Assembly: GCA_008638375.1 (NCBI GenBank)
Contig: CM018050.1
Location: forward strand, 26,975,097-27,039,096
Direction of reading: 5' to 3'
Length of the DNA stretch: 64,000 nucleotides
DNA from: Nyssa sinensis
Taxonomy: Eukaryota; Streptophyta; Magnoliopsida; Cornales; Nyssaceae
The notes beneath the pieces were generated by a model. That model was not told the DNA's origin. It saw only the letters and a list, made by a program, of their open reading frames with translations, and made no database searches. Below, piece by piece: positions 20,737 to 34,357 of this stretch. Position 1 is the stretch's first letter. Each line of letters begins with the position of its first letter. The translations under genes were made by a program, and so were the position numbers.

Positions 20737-23482
20737 GGTAAATTACATCTGAACCCCTTATTGTTATTGACAATTGCAGACAGTTCCTCTTTTATTGTCT
20801 TAATTACACTGATCTCCTTTGTCAGTGTTGTCGGCTTAATGCTGTTAACAGAATACATTCATTTACAAAAATACCTTTCCATTTTTTTAATAAAATTTTC
20901 ATGTTAAATTTTATCATTTTTTAAAAGATTAAAATTGACCCCATTACTGCAGTTCATGTTATTTCTTTCTTTTTTCTAAAACAAACTGTGTAGAGAGTTT
21001 AGTATTGGTGGTGATGGTAGACGGATGAAATTGTGTTTCATTAGTTGTGTTTTGAGGGTTAAAACGGTTCTCTTATTGAACTTAATTAGGTGCTATATAT
21101 TAAAGCACATAGACATAAATATTTCTTCTTTCATCATGGCTGAAATTATAATAAAGGTAGTTAATGGGATAAATTCAACATTTTCATCATGGCTTTAATT
21201 ACATTGTTATACTAAACTTAGTGTCACTTTTCATGGTATAATATAATATGATTGGAGTTGCAATTGTAGATAGAATAAATCCATAGAAAACTAATAGCTT
21301 GAGCCAAATCCTTGCGTGAATAATATATTCCACAGAATTTTATTTCGAAAATGACTTTATTACAAGTGATTGTTGTGATCATTATTACTTCATTCACTCT
21401 TGTAATTGAGTTAAAATTCTTTTGTCGCAATAAACTACCATACCTTATTAAATTATTTTTTTAGATTTGAGTTATTGTAGGTGTTAAATAATAATAATAA
21501 TTAAACAAATAATTAATAAACATCTTAAAATTAAACAAGGAAGGTTAAAGTCAAAGAAGAATAAACTTACCATAATGGAGAAATCAGGTGACCTAAAAAT
21601 TGAAGGGGGGAGAGTTTATATGGGAAATAAAACATATTAAAAAGGTATTATTGTTTGTTTGTTGGCTTGTGAGGGGAATGGATAAATCAGTTCTCGTTAT
21701 CTTACGAAATCAGTGTTTGGTAAAAAAGAAAGGAACTCATTAATAATATCGGGAGTTAATAATGGCCCATAGAATAGATAAAATAATAGGAGAAAACGAA
21801 TGGAATTACTAATCCTATCACTATTAATAAAGATGATAGTCCTTATTCAATTCATGAAACAAAAAAATAAAAGTGTAAAAAAATCATAGTAGATATAAAT
21901 GATGGCTATACAACTCTAGGTTTATAGTTCATAAAAATATCAAATATTCATGCTTTAGGAAAGTAATAAAAAAATCAGATATAAATTTCTCATGACCAAT
22001 TTAGTCACTAATGGTAAACATGTCAATCAAACCCAAGCATAGAAGTACCCATTTAACATTGCCATTTCAAGTTCACACTGCGAGTCACTAATATTGCCGT
22101 TTAATTTGGTTTATGGCTTTTGCAATTCTTGATTTCTGCCACACATATCATTGGGTATTAAAAATAGTTATGATCTGTTGCTATTGTTTGAAAATTTTAC
22201 GAGGCTCTGGTTCTATTAATTAGCATCTTTTTATCTCTAATGCTACACTTTTCTCATCACCGAATCATAGGGGAATTTACTATTTACTCATACAAAGAGG
22301 CTGGAAACAACGGAGGAGAGGTGATAAAGATCTAAGCTTTCTCAAAACTCTACAATGGTGGAAGTGGGTCTAGGAGTTTTCACAGTATCTATGGAGTCTT
22401 GCTGCTATGTTCTTTTGGGATTTTTCATTTTTACTTTATTTATCTATCACCAAGACATATCTTAGTGTCAATCTCTCTTTATTGCTAGTTTCATTGATGT
22501 ATGCTTATTGGTTTGATATCAAAGCTTCATTTTGTAAATTTCATTCAGTTCATTTTTGTGTTTTTGTACTACTTTTTTTTTTATATTATATCCAAGATCG
22601 ACAATAACAGTTTACTTACAGTTGTGTTTTATCTGAATTAATAATCATTCGTGCTCCAAATATGACAATAACTTAGTTAATATAATGGTATTTTCAATAT
22701 AGTACCAGTGACTAGACACAAAAATGTGTTTATTTATTTCTATTTCATTCAAGAATGAGAAGACAAAATAGCAATTTGATATAAATTTTTTGTTTATATA
22801 CTTAAAACCTTTTGTAAGTAAACTAATTCCATCTTTATCTAGCTACAAGTTTTTTTTTTTTTTATTAAAGTTACCTTCTTCTACCACTCCGCCCTACCCA
22901 AGAAAAAAGGAATAAAAAAAAGGTTAAAATAGAAAATTCCCTCGCTTTTGGAGTCAGAGGCGATCATATGGAGGATGGATTCCCCTAATTGGCTTACTCC
23001 ATGCTATAGTGACTCTGACTCTGAGTTTAGACCTTTGGGTCAGTGATTTGCTTTGGTTGCTAACTTAATCATTTGGTTTTTTAGTTGAAAATATAACGAG
23101 TATGACTTGCAAGTTGCATAAAATCAACAAGGCTGCAAGTTAAATCAAAATCTGGCTCCTGTTAATTAGCCATCTTAACATTATTCTAAAAACTACCCAT
23201 TTTTTAATAGAAAATCTTGCCATTCTATTCCTTTCTTTCAAAATATGGCCTCCTCGTTGATGTCTGGGAAATAGGCAGAACACCGTGCCCTTTTCTTTGC
23301 TCAAAAGTTAGTCGTTTAGTATTTCTACACTATGTCTCATAAATTTTGAAAAATAGAAAGGTTGGAGGGGAGGTCACTATACTTTGTCAGTAAAAGTAGA
23401 GGATGTCAGCGTCATTTAAGAAATCTCAAGAAAAATCTTTGTAATTTTCACTAACCTCGGGGATGGTCAGTACAATTTATCC
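20737..23482. mobile_element. Possible larger Mutator-like element of the same family, or two remnants
   Basis: The left end GGTAAATTACATCTGAACCCC and the right end GTCAGTACAATTTATCC have the TIR style of the MITE at 20221. The span of 2746 bp has no recognised transposase. I could not find a convincing target duplication, so these may be two unrelated broken copies with host DNA between them. The centre (about 21000-23300) contains no gene I can support. Confidence 0.35.
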
Positions 23483-24897
23483 AAATTTATTTTATTGCCT
23501 AAAAAATAGTATTTTTAGTAAATTAATGTTTATTAAGATCAAAATTGAAAACCTATTTTTTGGTCATCCCATCCGAACAGGAGAATGTCTTCCATCCGAA
23601 TGTGTGTGGACATTCCAGTGCGGTTTCGTTTAGGAAATTTTTAATTTCGTGAAACAACCATTTTCAACTCGGTTTAGGACTGTGTTGCGAATTTTATAGT
23701 ATAAATAGAGTATACGGTTCTCTTATTGAAGAACCTTGCCTCTTAAAGCATTGAGTGATATAGATTATCTTTAACTTCATATTTTATTATTTGGTTAGTT
23801 CATAGCAAGGTGTTTTTTCTTATTTTAGCTATATACCTAGTGTAGGAGAGTGCATGTAGGATCATATAATGGTTAAGCATTACAAATCATTGCATGGAGC
23901 TTATACATTGTGGAAAGTAAATATGAGGATGTGATTGGTGCTAGGGTGTGCAAAAGCTATTCAAACTGAGGACTATAATGAGAAGTTGTAGATAGACTAC
24001 AGGAGATCACTGGTGTTGATAGGTTAGTTATTTAGGGAGAGAGATTTGTCAACTTGTATTGCGTTCTTTTTTACTAGTGGATTTTTGCAACTTGAGGTGG
24101 GTTTTCTTCCCTATTAGGGTTTTCCATGTATGATTTGGTGTCATGCTTATTTATTTTTCTGTGGATGCATGATATTTATTTTGTTTTGATGTTCATGATA
24201 ATTACATAAACTTAAAATCTTAAATATTCAAGAAGAGAATTTTTTTTTTTTTTGATAATAATTCATCTTAATTAACAAGAGGTTTTATAAATCTACGTTC
24301 CCAATTAATTAATTTTGAAAGTCTGATATTTGTTTCCAAACTAAGCCTCAAAGTGTGAAAATCTCCATAAAGTCCTCTAATATCATGCTATAAAAAGTGA
24401 TCCCCCTTATTAAATACTCCCAAAACTACTCCCTCTTTTATCACGAGATGGAAAAGGGATAATAACAATCATTATCATGAATAATGTAAGGTGAACATTA
24501 CATGTAAATCATATATAGACAAAAGAAGATATATAAGAGATAACAAAGACAATTAGATTTAAGAAAGATAAACTGGTAGATAAATAATAGAAAAAAAAAA
24601 TTGCATCACATACGTCCCAAACATCTTAATGATAAGGAAATAAATACAGAGTTGTCTAAACATAACTAAGTGATCAAACACACAAAAGGTAGACTATCCC
24701 TACCATGACGTAGCTTTAGAGCAAAACTATGTATCATAAGACAACTATGGCAGCATTAAAAGAAACACTAGTGCCAAATGAGAAAATGAGACGACTATGA
24801 GCAAAACCAAATGTGGTGGAATTGTGGACTACCATTAGTTTAGAGAGTAAAAAGCAATGAGACCCTCATAAATAATAGCCTTGGGAGAAAATGGAAA
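23483..24897. other. Spacer, no gene seen
   Basis: This is AT-rich sequence with poly-T runs; nothing bounded or coding was found. Confidence 0.5.
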
Positions 24898-25092
24898 CTA
24901 TAGATCAAAGGCCCTGGTCAAACTTAGGATTGTTGCAATAAGAACCAGAGACAAATCAAAATGAATACCACGTACATATGCTCGAGCAACGTCTTGTCCA
25001 ATCGTAATCTCAAGGTTCGTATAGAACTTGCTAACCAATTGCACATCTACTGGACCTCGAATGAAGAGACGAGGAAGCCACCTTCTCCTCAT
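24898..25092 (-). pseudogene. Fragment resembling the putative plant transposon protein domain
   Basis: A 64-codon open stretch reads PVDVQLVSKFYTNLE followed by YVRGIHFDLS. The pattern VxLVxxFYxNL...VRGxxxxxS is typical of a domain annotated as a putative plant transposon protein in degenerate retroelements. It has no start or continuation in frame, so it is a relic. The assignment rests on pattern memory only. Confidence 0.4.
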
Positions 25093-26923
25093 AAACTATG
25101 TGAAAACCCTAGTGCCAACAACGTCCTCTCGCACAATAGTCTACTTATGTAACATAGTGCACACCTCATATATAGAGTAACTCTCAAGCACATAGTGTTA
25201 GATTGGAATGGCCTGATAATGTGATCGCGAGGAGCATCCCACACATCGTATGGAAATAATAGTGTCTCATCTTGCTAGTGGTGTGGTTTTATATGATAAT
25301 CAATGACAAGTAAGAAAAGAAAACACAAATGAAGACTATAATATGACTCTACGTTTGTGAAACTACTATAATAGTCCATCTCATTTTGCTCCAACAACTG
25401 TCCTCTACTAGTCTAGTACCTTCCATTCCCATAAATAGCTAGGGTGAGCCATAATGCTCAGTAGGGTTTCCCAAAACACACAAGCTTATAACGTACAAAA
25501 AATAATGTAAGTCCGATGAGCACAATTTCTAATGTTCAGTATGTAATCCAAAACACACAGCAATATCATCAATCAGATCACAAGTATAAACATGACAATC
25601 AAGAGAATAAGACATCACTATGTGTGGTACAATAACAGTAATAAGACATTCAATGTACATCAAACATGAAGTATATCAACATATATAAACCTTACAAGCA
25701 CCTCCATTTTCTATTCAGATCAGTCAGAACAACGATATCCAACAACAATATATTCAATAGAAGTCAATAGTATGATAAGGAAAGAAGTTTAATTGCTACA
25801 CAATCCATGTCTGTCATAAGTAGAATCCATAGTATAACGAGTTGGACCTCGACAAGTCATATACTTCTCTTTACTTCTTCCACAGTCTTTCAAGACTACT
25901 TAATAGCTCTCGGTAAAGCCTGAGTATTTCTCGAGCAACTAACCTGATGGAGACATATGACTACCCGTGTGAGGTTATGGTTCAAAACCAAAAGGAGACA
26001 CAATTCCCGTCACAAAACTCCGGTAATACTCATATCTTTCCCTTTCTCGAACTGGATCTATCTCATTCATAACTTCTCCTTTCTCAACTTACATTGGCCC
26101 ATTCATAACTTTCCTTTCTCAAGCCTTCAACTATTTCATTTCTATCTATATTATTATCGTCTCACAATATGTGGTGCCACACAAGCTTACACCACATCCA
26201 CATCAATAGTCATACAATAAAATACATGACATCTCAATATACATAAATCATATAATCCTTAGCGTGTCCGTACATGTCCCCAAGGCACAAGTATAATGAA
26301 TAGTAAAGCATCGGAATAATAATGACAATCATGATGAAAAGGCAGGCAATGATCAAGCATTAGAATAATAATAGTCATATCATGAGGACTAATGACAATA
26401 ATACAATACCAACCAATCAAAATCAGATACTAATCCCAGTAGCCATCCGACTATAAAGAGACACTACTTGTGTCTGTCATAACGTGTATTAGACATCTCA
26501 CACATTCCAAGTTCAACTCTCGGGGCCACCCCGACTTTTAACACTAAAGTTTCGTAGTGATTTTTTAAGTTCTCTTAGGTTAATTACGCATTAACCTACA
26601 TATCGAGTATCCATTGTCCCAAACGGGTATCAAAATGTGTTTTTAGGCCTCAAAAACCCTAAGGAGGCCCCATCGTAATGTTTTTAAGTCCTTTGAATGC
26701 TCTTTGAACTCATAAGAGAATTTTCATAATTTTACCAAACAAGTTCACGTTTACCGAGATATTATCTTACAAAATTAACCTTGAGATCGGATTTAGAAGG
26801 TCCAAAAATCCTAAGGACACTCGCCTTGTATTTTAGTAACCCTTTTTGGTATATGTTCCACACCCAGGAGCATAATAGTAATTTTACATATTCGTGAAGG
26901 ACCAACCCCGTGTCCCTCTTTCA
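25093..26923. other. Unassigned repeat-like sequence
   Basis: No gene is visible. The stretch 26520-26900 has the texture of degraded Gypsy LTRs (evenly spaced AGGCCCC, CCTAAGG and similar blocks), but neither ends nor a target duplication are visible. Confidence 0.4.
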
Positions 26924-28121
26924 TTAATCTAATATCATATTTGAATTCCTCGCATCCAAAAACATTGGACAGCTATTAGAGTGATGTCCAAGTTTACTAC
27001 AACGATAGCACTTGCTAGGTGTAGGCTTGGCATAGGAATTTGTATTCGTAGTAGGTACTAGCTTCTTTGAAGGGCCTCTATTAGTACTTCCCTTTGCATA
27101 ACTTATGCCTTGTGGTTTGATCTGAACAGGTTGAACAAGAGACTGAACTGTTGTTGTTTGAGTGTCTTTTCCTTTATCACTCATTGCATACGAGGATTTG
27201 GAAAAAATCCTACGAAAAGGTACTGCACTAGAACTTCTAGCCCTTCTCTCATTTTCTAACAATTCTACCTTCAACGCCATGTTATAAGCCTCATCAACTG
27301 TCCACAAAACCTACAATCCAATTTTGTCACGAATTGAGGGCCTAAGTCCGCTCAAATACCATGCTACCCTCCGCCCTTCTGTTTCAGCCAGATTATTACA
27401 AACAGATAATCGGTTAAAGTCTGCTATATAATCAAAAATTGATTGGTTGCCTTGGGTGCAATTCTAGTATACCTGAAACCTTCACATTTGTACTGCTCAT
27501 AATCTAGAGGGAGAAACCTTCCATTATGTACTGTTTCATCTTCCTCCAAACTTGAACTGGTTGTTTGCTTTGTCGCTGTCAATTTTGCTACAATTGGTCC
27601 CACCAAATTGCTACTCCACCTATAAGTTTAAACGCAACAAGCTTGACAATCTTGTCGTTGGGAACCTCCATCCTGTTTAGAAATCGGTTAGCCTTTGAAA
27701 TCCAGTTAATGAAATCTTCAATTTTAAAATTTTCATTAAAAGTAGCTATGTCAACCTTCATCTGATAATCCTCAAAATCTCGATTTCGTTTAATAGGTCT
27801 ACGAACCTTATAGTTCTCCTCATCGTCTGAACTTGATTCATCTTCATAGGCAGACTGACTTTGAGGACATTGACCTTGTATAGTCGTGCCTTTAGGAAGG
27901 CTTCGAGCAAATCCTCTAGCACAATTCCTATCGATTGAAGGGTCTCTAAAGGCATAAAAATTGAGCCGCGTGAGTATCTGTTGCATAGCACCCAGCTGAT
28001 CATTAATCTGTGCTAATTGTTGCCCATGGTCGCCAATTGTCGCCCATAAATCCTCCATCCCACGACGAACGTCAATGAGATTTGGGTTCTCGACTCGGTC
28101 ATTTGCCATTGAGTTAGGCAA
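26924..28121 (-). pseudogene. Ty3/Gypsy gag remnant
   Basis: From a start at 28121 on the minus strand the reading includes MEDLWATIGDHGQQLAQIN, DIATFNENFKIEDFINWI and VKLVAFKLIGGVAIWWDQL, the capsid region of plant Ty3/Gypsy gag. After a frameshift near 27600 it proceeds through [14 protein letters not shown] and [16 protein letters not shown], then a stop near 27310, then VDEAYNMALKVE and the CCHC knuckle CYRCSKLGHHSNSCP at about 26960-27010. Protease and polymerase are missing downstream. This is a truncated, dead element distinct from the chromovirus array at 50-64 kb. Confidence 0.85.
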
Positions 28122-28127
28122 ATCCTC

Positions 28128-28675
28128 CCTCTGATACCAACTAACGTAGTGTGGAACGTGAAAGAGAATCGAACACGTTTAATTCCTTATAGAATAAGTA
28201 ACAAAGGGGACTCTTCACCCAAAGAGAACAAATCTCAAATTTCTAAACATAAATATATTATTGATAATCTGAGTAATAAAGACTGAATTACATCATATAT
28301 ATATATATATATAGGCTAAAACTACTACTAATCTGAATAGGAATCTACTAATTCTTATACTAGTCCTATTACAATTAGAAAATTATAATAATTTTGAAAA
28401 AGAGAAAAAATTCAAAATTAATAAAAATTGAGGCTTTTTAAAAAACTAAAAGTCTTATCATACTAAGAAATTATAGGCGCAAGTAGAAGTTAATTCGGAC
28501 TTTCCTAAATAAAGTAATTGCAAAATTAAAAATTACTATAAATGGCAAAAAAGTTAAATTGAAGGCCTAAACAAAGTCGTTTGATCCTGTGGCAGCTTCA
28601 GTCATGGCAAAGCCATATGTATTGATCGTGTCGCCGTTTTGGGGTTAAGATAGGGTCTCCGTTCTAAAAAATGTG
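28128..28675 (-). repeat. Primer site and probable 5' LTR of the gag remnant
   Basis: On the minus strand TTGGTATCAGAG (28129-28140) is a tRNA-Met primer site just before gag. Beyond it, from TGTGGAACGTG at 28150, AT-rich sequence with a (TA)n tract near 28298-28312 is probably the LTR. Its outer limit is not visible and may be disrupted by the solo LTR that starts at 28676. Confidence 0.5.
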
Positions 28676-31600
28676 TGTCACGCCCCGAATTTCCACAAAC
28701 CTAGGGGTGAGTGTAACGAAACTAAAAGAAAATAAAATGAAAGACAATCCAACAGATTCAATTAAAAATGCATTTCTTCTTCATCAACATATAAACATAT
28801 AAAGTACATCCAAATAACCATATCATTCACATCATTCGGGCTTAAGCCTTTACATCTCAAAATATGCCCCCAAGGGCCAAAACCATTCTAAGCTCACGTC
28901 TCATCCACTCTGCAAGACTTCTTCAAGTCTCAAGTGCCGAGAGCGTCATCTGTAATGTGTTATCCCATCAATGGGTCAGCTCAACTGCTGATATAATATA
29001 ATGCTAATGCAAGGAACAAAATTAAGGCGTGGCATGTGCAAGTGTACATTTATATCTACATGGTATTCAATATTATCCATACATGTACTAGCAATAATCT
29101 ATATGCCATCCAACTCATTAACATAATTTAAGGAGTGGCATGTGCAAGTGTACATTCATTTCTACATGCCTCCCTAATCATCATACAGTGTACTATTTAT
29201 ATCTATAAAGCATACAAACAAACTCGATACCACATCCATGAACTCATTAATAAGATGTAATGAAAATGTGCGTACACAGTTCTATACCATGCCCATGTCA
29301 ACTTCATGTCACACTGATGTCAACTCCATGCCACACCCAAGTTAACTCTATGCCATGTCAACTCTATGCCACACCCATGTCAACCCTACGCCATGTCCAT
29401 GTCTCATTTTTGGAACACATCTGATGGATTCTGGGCACCAATGCAACGTCTCATTTTTGAAACACATCCGACGGAACTTGAGTACCAATACCATGTCTCG
29501 TTTTCGGAACACATCCGATGGATCCTGAGTACCAATGTATAACACCACGTGTTCAACCCACACTGTGCCATCAAGGTATCACACCATGCTAATATGCTTT
29601 AATTCCCCCACGCAACAATGCAATCTCAACGAAACATTTCTTTCCAACACATAGAGTATGCTTCGAATAAACCATTTCACTTAAAGCAACCATGGCGTCT
29701 GAATTATAAAACCTCTTCCACATGAATGTATGCAATACAAAATCAACGTAAACACGTACTCGAATCATGTATTCACAATCTTAACAACTCATCAAGAACA
29801 TAAATCACGTACAACACCATCACAAGGAATAAATTATAACTCCAAGGAATAACAAGAAACACACAAGTACCAATTCAATCAACTCTAAGTTTTGTTTCAA
29901 AGGAAACATTCCCTATGTGATTTTCTAATGTCAAATAAGCATATGATTCATTCAATTAATCATGGAAATCATTTATAAACTTAACCCTATTCCTTACTTA
30001 GCAAAATATCATACCTGATGGGTTTGTCTCAACCTTAAGAAGTCGTATTCGCTATGTAGCTGAACTAACAATGATCATGTAGAAGGTTAGACCGCCTTCT
30101 CCTTGCCTCTCAATGTCCCTAAAATTCATGAAATGTAACTCAGTCCATTTGCTACTAAATTATGTTATTCATCAAATTTTATATCTTTATTTTATGAGTT
30201 TCTATTTTGCTAAAATAAACTCTACCATTGGGTTTGAAACATCGAACAAAGTCGATTTAGGCTTTTGTGAAATTCAATTCGGGCATCTGTACTAAAAAAG
30301 GTAAAATGGTAATTTTGTCATCTTGCCCTGGACCCTATCGTGGTCCTCAGAATATCCCATATATCTTATATATAATTTTCTAAGTCTTTTGGACTTCATT
30401 TGGTATCTGTTTTTGCTCATCAGGACACATCGGTCATTTCTTATTTTATACGTTGACTGTTCGGGAGTCTTAATTATGCTTAGGACAATTTATTAGATCA
30501 GATTGGCCTTTATTTGGCCTCTACTTTGCACTTACCATGCTCAGGGGTATTTTGGTCATTTTATGTTCTGTGAAATTCTGTCCCCAATTTGATATTTAAT
30601 CATGTGTATAGTTTCACGAGTATCTGGGCTTCTATCGGTATCAATTTCATCCCATTTGGGCTTCATTTGGACTTCGAATAGCATCAGGGGCATTTTGGTA
30701 ATTTCACATATTGAATAACTAAATTTTTGGAACCTCGGTTCACAAAATGGACCTCACTGTTAGGTTCAGAATGTCCGACATAGTTAGATTGAACTATCTT
30801 TTATGTTTAATTAGTCCTAGGTACCATTAGGGGTATTCTAATCATTTATCATTTGTGTGTCTTTATTTTTTAGGACTTAATTTCCTAAATCAGACTCCAC
30901 CATTGAGTCCGGAATGCCCGAATTAGTAGAAATATACTATTTATTTATTTATTTTGGCCTTTGTTTGACTTATTTAAGGTCTAAGGGTAAAATGGTCATT
31001 TTACCCATTTAATAAAATTATTAAATAAATTATTTTATTATTTTTCAGGGGCTTATTCAAATAAATTTTCTAGAATTTGGGTCATAACAAAATTTATTAA
31101 AACTTCTGGGGTCAAACTGTAAATAGTTAAAGTTTCGGTTTATATTTTTTAATTTTAAACAATGAATCAGATGGTTTATTTTGGTTTTAGGTGAACTGGT
31201 CTAGAGTCTCATTGGACCAACCGGTTTGACCGGTCCAATACGTAATGCTGACGTCAGCCCTAATTTTTTTTTTTTAAAAAAAACTAAAAACCCTCTTAGT
31301 TAAAACGACGTAGTTTCATTTAAGTGGATATCCGTTTATAATCTCGGTCGGGGCTCGACCCGAGTTCGACCCAGAGCCCGACCCGAACAGTGTCCTTCTT
31401 CCCCGACTTTTCGGTGAGAGGAGATTAGGGTTCCGTCACCATCTCTGGTAATGGCGACCCAATTCCGGCCACTGTTTTTCAAACGGTATTTTCTTCTATT
31501 TTATATGTAGGTTTCATTTCTAATGTTGGTTTTTGATTTGGTTCATCAAATGTCCACGAATCTAAGAAAAATTGTAACTCCGGCCAACTATGTTTTCATG

Positions 31601-32161
31601 ATTTCAGGCTTGGTTTTTAACTGTTTTGACTCCTATTCATTTCTAACGGATTTCTGCATCACAGAGGAACAATTCCTCATCATTCAAACTAAGTTTTAAA
31701 CAAAATTCTCCAAACAACTGATTATCACCCCCCACTTGCAACTCCTATTTTCTAACTCATTTTTACTCCATTTGATCTGATTCTTTTTGCAATGAACTCT
31801 ATATTTCATGCTGATTACGACTCTACTATTTAAAACTAAACAATATGCTTCTAAAATTTAAAACAGAAACATGGCCACTCACCTGCTTTGAGCAAACCCT
31901 TGCTTCTCCCTTCTGTTCCTACCTTCTAAGCCTTCTGAACTCCCCAAGACACTCTCAGCTTCTATCTCTCTTTTCCTTACTTCTTTTGCTTTCCTTTTCT
32001 AACTCAAACGTACACATATACATATATATATCACAACCGACCTCTCTCCCTCTACTCTCTCTCTCTCTCTACCCACACACCTTTTCTGACTTCTCACAGC
32101 CTGATTTCTCCTTCGTTTTCTCCTTTTCAAACTTGCAATTAATGTGGCTTGCACCTTTAGT

Positions 32162-32200
<39 letters not shown>

Positions 32201-32484
32201 TTATATTTTATACACACTCACCCACTTGCACACACACAGAGTAGCAACATACACACATACACACACTTTGCACACCTACAGTTTGTCCCCCACTTGTGTA
32301 CACATCTATATATATATATATATATTTATATACACATGCACATGAACAACACACATGTCATACATGCATATATATGTATATCCCACCATATATATATACT
32401 TACACATACATAATACACATTTCACATTCACATACTTTTTTATTTAAAAAAAAAAAATTCATTCTAAAATTTTAGATTTTTACA
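28676..32484 (-). mobile_element. Solo Gypsy LTR C (minus strand)
   Basis: The unit starts TGTCACGCCCCGAATTTCC and ends GATTTTTACA, the reverse of LTR ends seen elsewhere in the window (GGGGCGTGACA and TGTAA). The flanks are ATGTG (28671-28675) and ACGTG (32485-32489), a 5-bp duplication with one C/T difference. Its 3.8-kb length exceeds the 2.9-3.1 kb of the others, mainly through (TA)n and other simple repeats at 31980-32430. No internal region accompanies it. Confidence 0.82.
29283..29560. repeat. Two minisatellites within LTR C
   Basis: From 29283 to about 29400 a unit of roughly 22-25 bp, CATGTCAACTCTATGCCACAC with variants, repeats about five times. From about 29398 to 29540 a unit of roughly 57-62 bp repeats three times, each with GTCTCRTTTTYGRAACACAT, then CCGAYGGA, then GTACCAAT. 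Related LTRs on the plus strand have one or two such units. Confidence 0.75.
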
Positions 32485-33838
32485 ACGTGACTGACCAACT
32501 TTGCATCTACGTCTATCAATACTTTTTCTTGGAATGGAACTTGAAACATTCTCATTGTTTGTCAAAGGCTTCCGCTACATCATTACCAATATAATTATAG
32601 GGACTAATTGCACAATTCACTTTCTTAATGAAATAACAAAAATTTCATTTAAGAACTTAAATTTTCGTAAGGGCAATTTTGAAATTTCATCTATAACTAT
32701 GAAGTGAAAGTGATTATACTGAGTCATCCCAATGGGCATGTACAGAAAATCACATAGCACCGTGCCATGCATACCCGTAGCAAAAGACATAATAATTATT
32801 TTAAAATACATATAATAAATACACAATATCCTACCAAATAATATTAAATAAATATATAAAATAATATGTATTTGTATTTAAATTATAAAATATTTTATTT
32901 AAATAATTGCGCACACAAATCAGTACACAAATTTTCAGTAGGGAGGTAGTACAAATTTGTAGTGACATAATTACAAACTGCAAGTAGAGCATCACAAAAA
33001 AAAAAAAAAAAACTAAATGAAGAGATCCTAACGACAGTAGTATCAAAAAGTACAGGGATCTAGGGTCTTCTCAATTCCATATATTAAATTGATATCTCTA
33101 ATGCATTAAATCAATAGCCAACTCTTCATTTATAAGAAATGTTGATGTACCAGATCAAAATTAGCAAGTAGGAGAGTTTAAATCAGTAGCCAACTCTTCT
33201 ATGTTTTTCATCCAAGCTTCAAAGAAAGTGATGAAACAAATGCATACCTTTTAATTACATATGATTTGCATTTGTAGGATCGCTTTTACTGGTTTTCATT
33301 GAACAAATCTCGTCTTTAATTGGACCTTCGTTATTGGACGATGAGATTGATTCTCTAATTTAATTGACTCGAAAAGTCGAATATCGAGTTATCAAAAATT
33401 AAATCTCATTTATAGTATGAGAAATTTTGAAACTAGAAAAACACTCACAGGAGTTAGGATGTTTAATACATATTATACACTTCCAACTACTTTACTAAAT
33501 TTTGAAAATCATTTGCGCGTGACCTTAACAATATAATAGAAAACGGATATTTAATAGAGCTGATTTTGAATTTTTTTAATTAAATATTAAAATTTTTTCA
33601 TTATTTTACTAAAATAATACAATTTCATTATATTTTAAACTTTTGAACTATTTAAATATACCCTAATACATTATATTTTCTTATAAATGACGGGTTGGTT
33701 ATTTTCTTAATGAATTTGAGATTTCTAAATTCATCTTTAAACGAGCAAACTCTGTCATACAAGTCTTTTTTTTTCTCTCTCTAAAAAGCGAGGTTCTTTC
33801 TCGATCTTTTTCGTGGACATTACGATAATTAATAATAA
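32485..33838. other. AT-rich spacer, no gene seen
   Basis: A possible tiny inverted-repeat element lies at 32599-32730. Otherwise there is nothing supportable. Confidence 0.5.
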
Positions 33839-34357
33839 GGGTAAATTATATTGATCTCTCTTCAAATTTTTAAAAATTGTATTGACCATTCTTCACATTT
33901 CTAAAATTACACCAACTTTATTTACTTTATCTCACAATTTACAAATAGCTCCGTTAGTCATAAAAAAATTCTCAAATTGATAAACTGTCCAACGTATGTT
34001 TCTTTCCTTACTTTTTTTCAATTTTGACCGATTTTTTTTCATTTTTAAATAAATATTGATTAAAACTTTAAATTTATTTTTATATAAATTAAAAATAAGT
34101 TATTTATCTTAAATATATTTTTACATAAAATAAAATATTCTTTAAAAAATGTTAGAAAAACAGTCAAAATTGAGAAAATATATAAAAAAAAAAACCATAA
34201 AAGGGACAATTTTGTTATTTAAAAAAAAAAATTTTGATTAGAAGAAAGTATTTATAGTTTGTCAACAAAAATAAAAAAGATTAATGTAATTGTCAAAATT
34301 TTTTAAAAATATTAGAATAATTGTCAAAAATGTTGAAAAAGTCATCATAATTTATCC
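33839..34357. mobile_element. Mutator-like MITE, second copy, upstream of the intact CNL
   Basis: The element begins GGTAAATTATATTGATCTC and ends CATCATAATTTATCC, with inner blocks (CAATTTTGTTATTT, AAATAAATATTGAT) also found in the MITE at 20221. It is more decayed and I see no clear target duplication. It ends 513 bp before the start codon of the intact CNL gene. Confidence 0.7.

Noticed and set aside
25957..26220. 87-codon frame on the plus strand
   Set aside because: No similarity recognised; composition like surrounding spacer and no start or splice support.
31845..32413. Open frames of 89-166 codons with Tyr-Ile and Ser-Leu runs
   Set aside because: They arise from (TA)n, (CT)n and (CA)n tracts within solo LTR C; similar frames at 12712-13119, 50264-50649 and 58531-58911 are rejected likewise.
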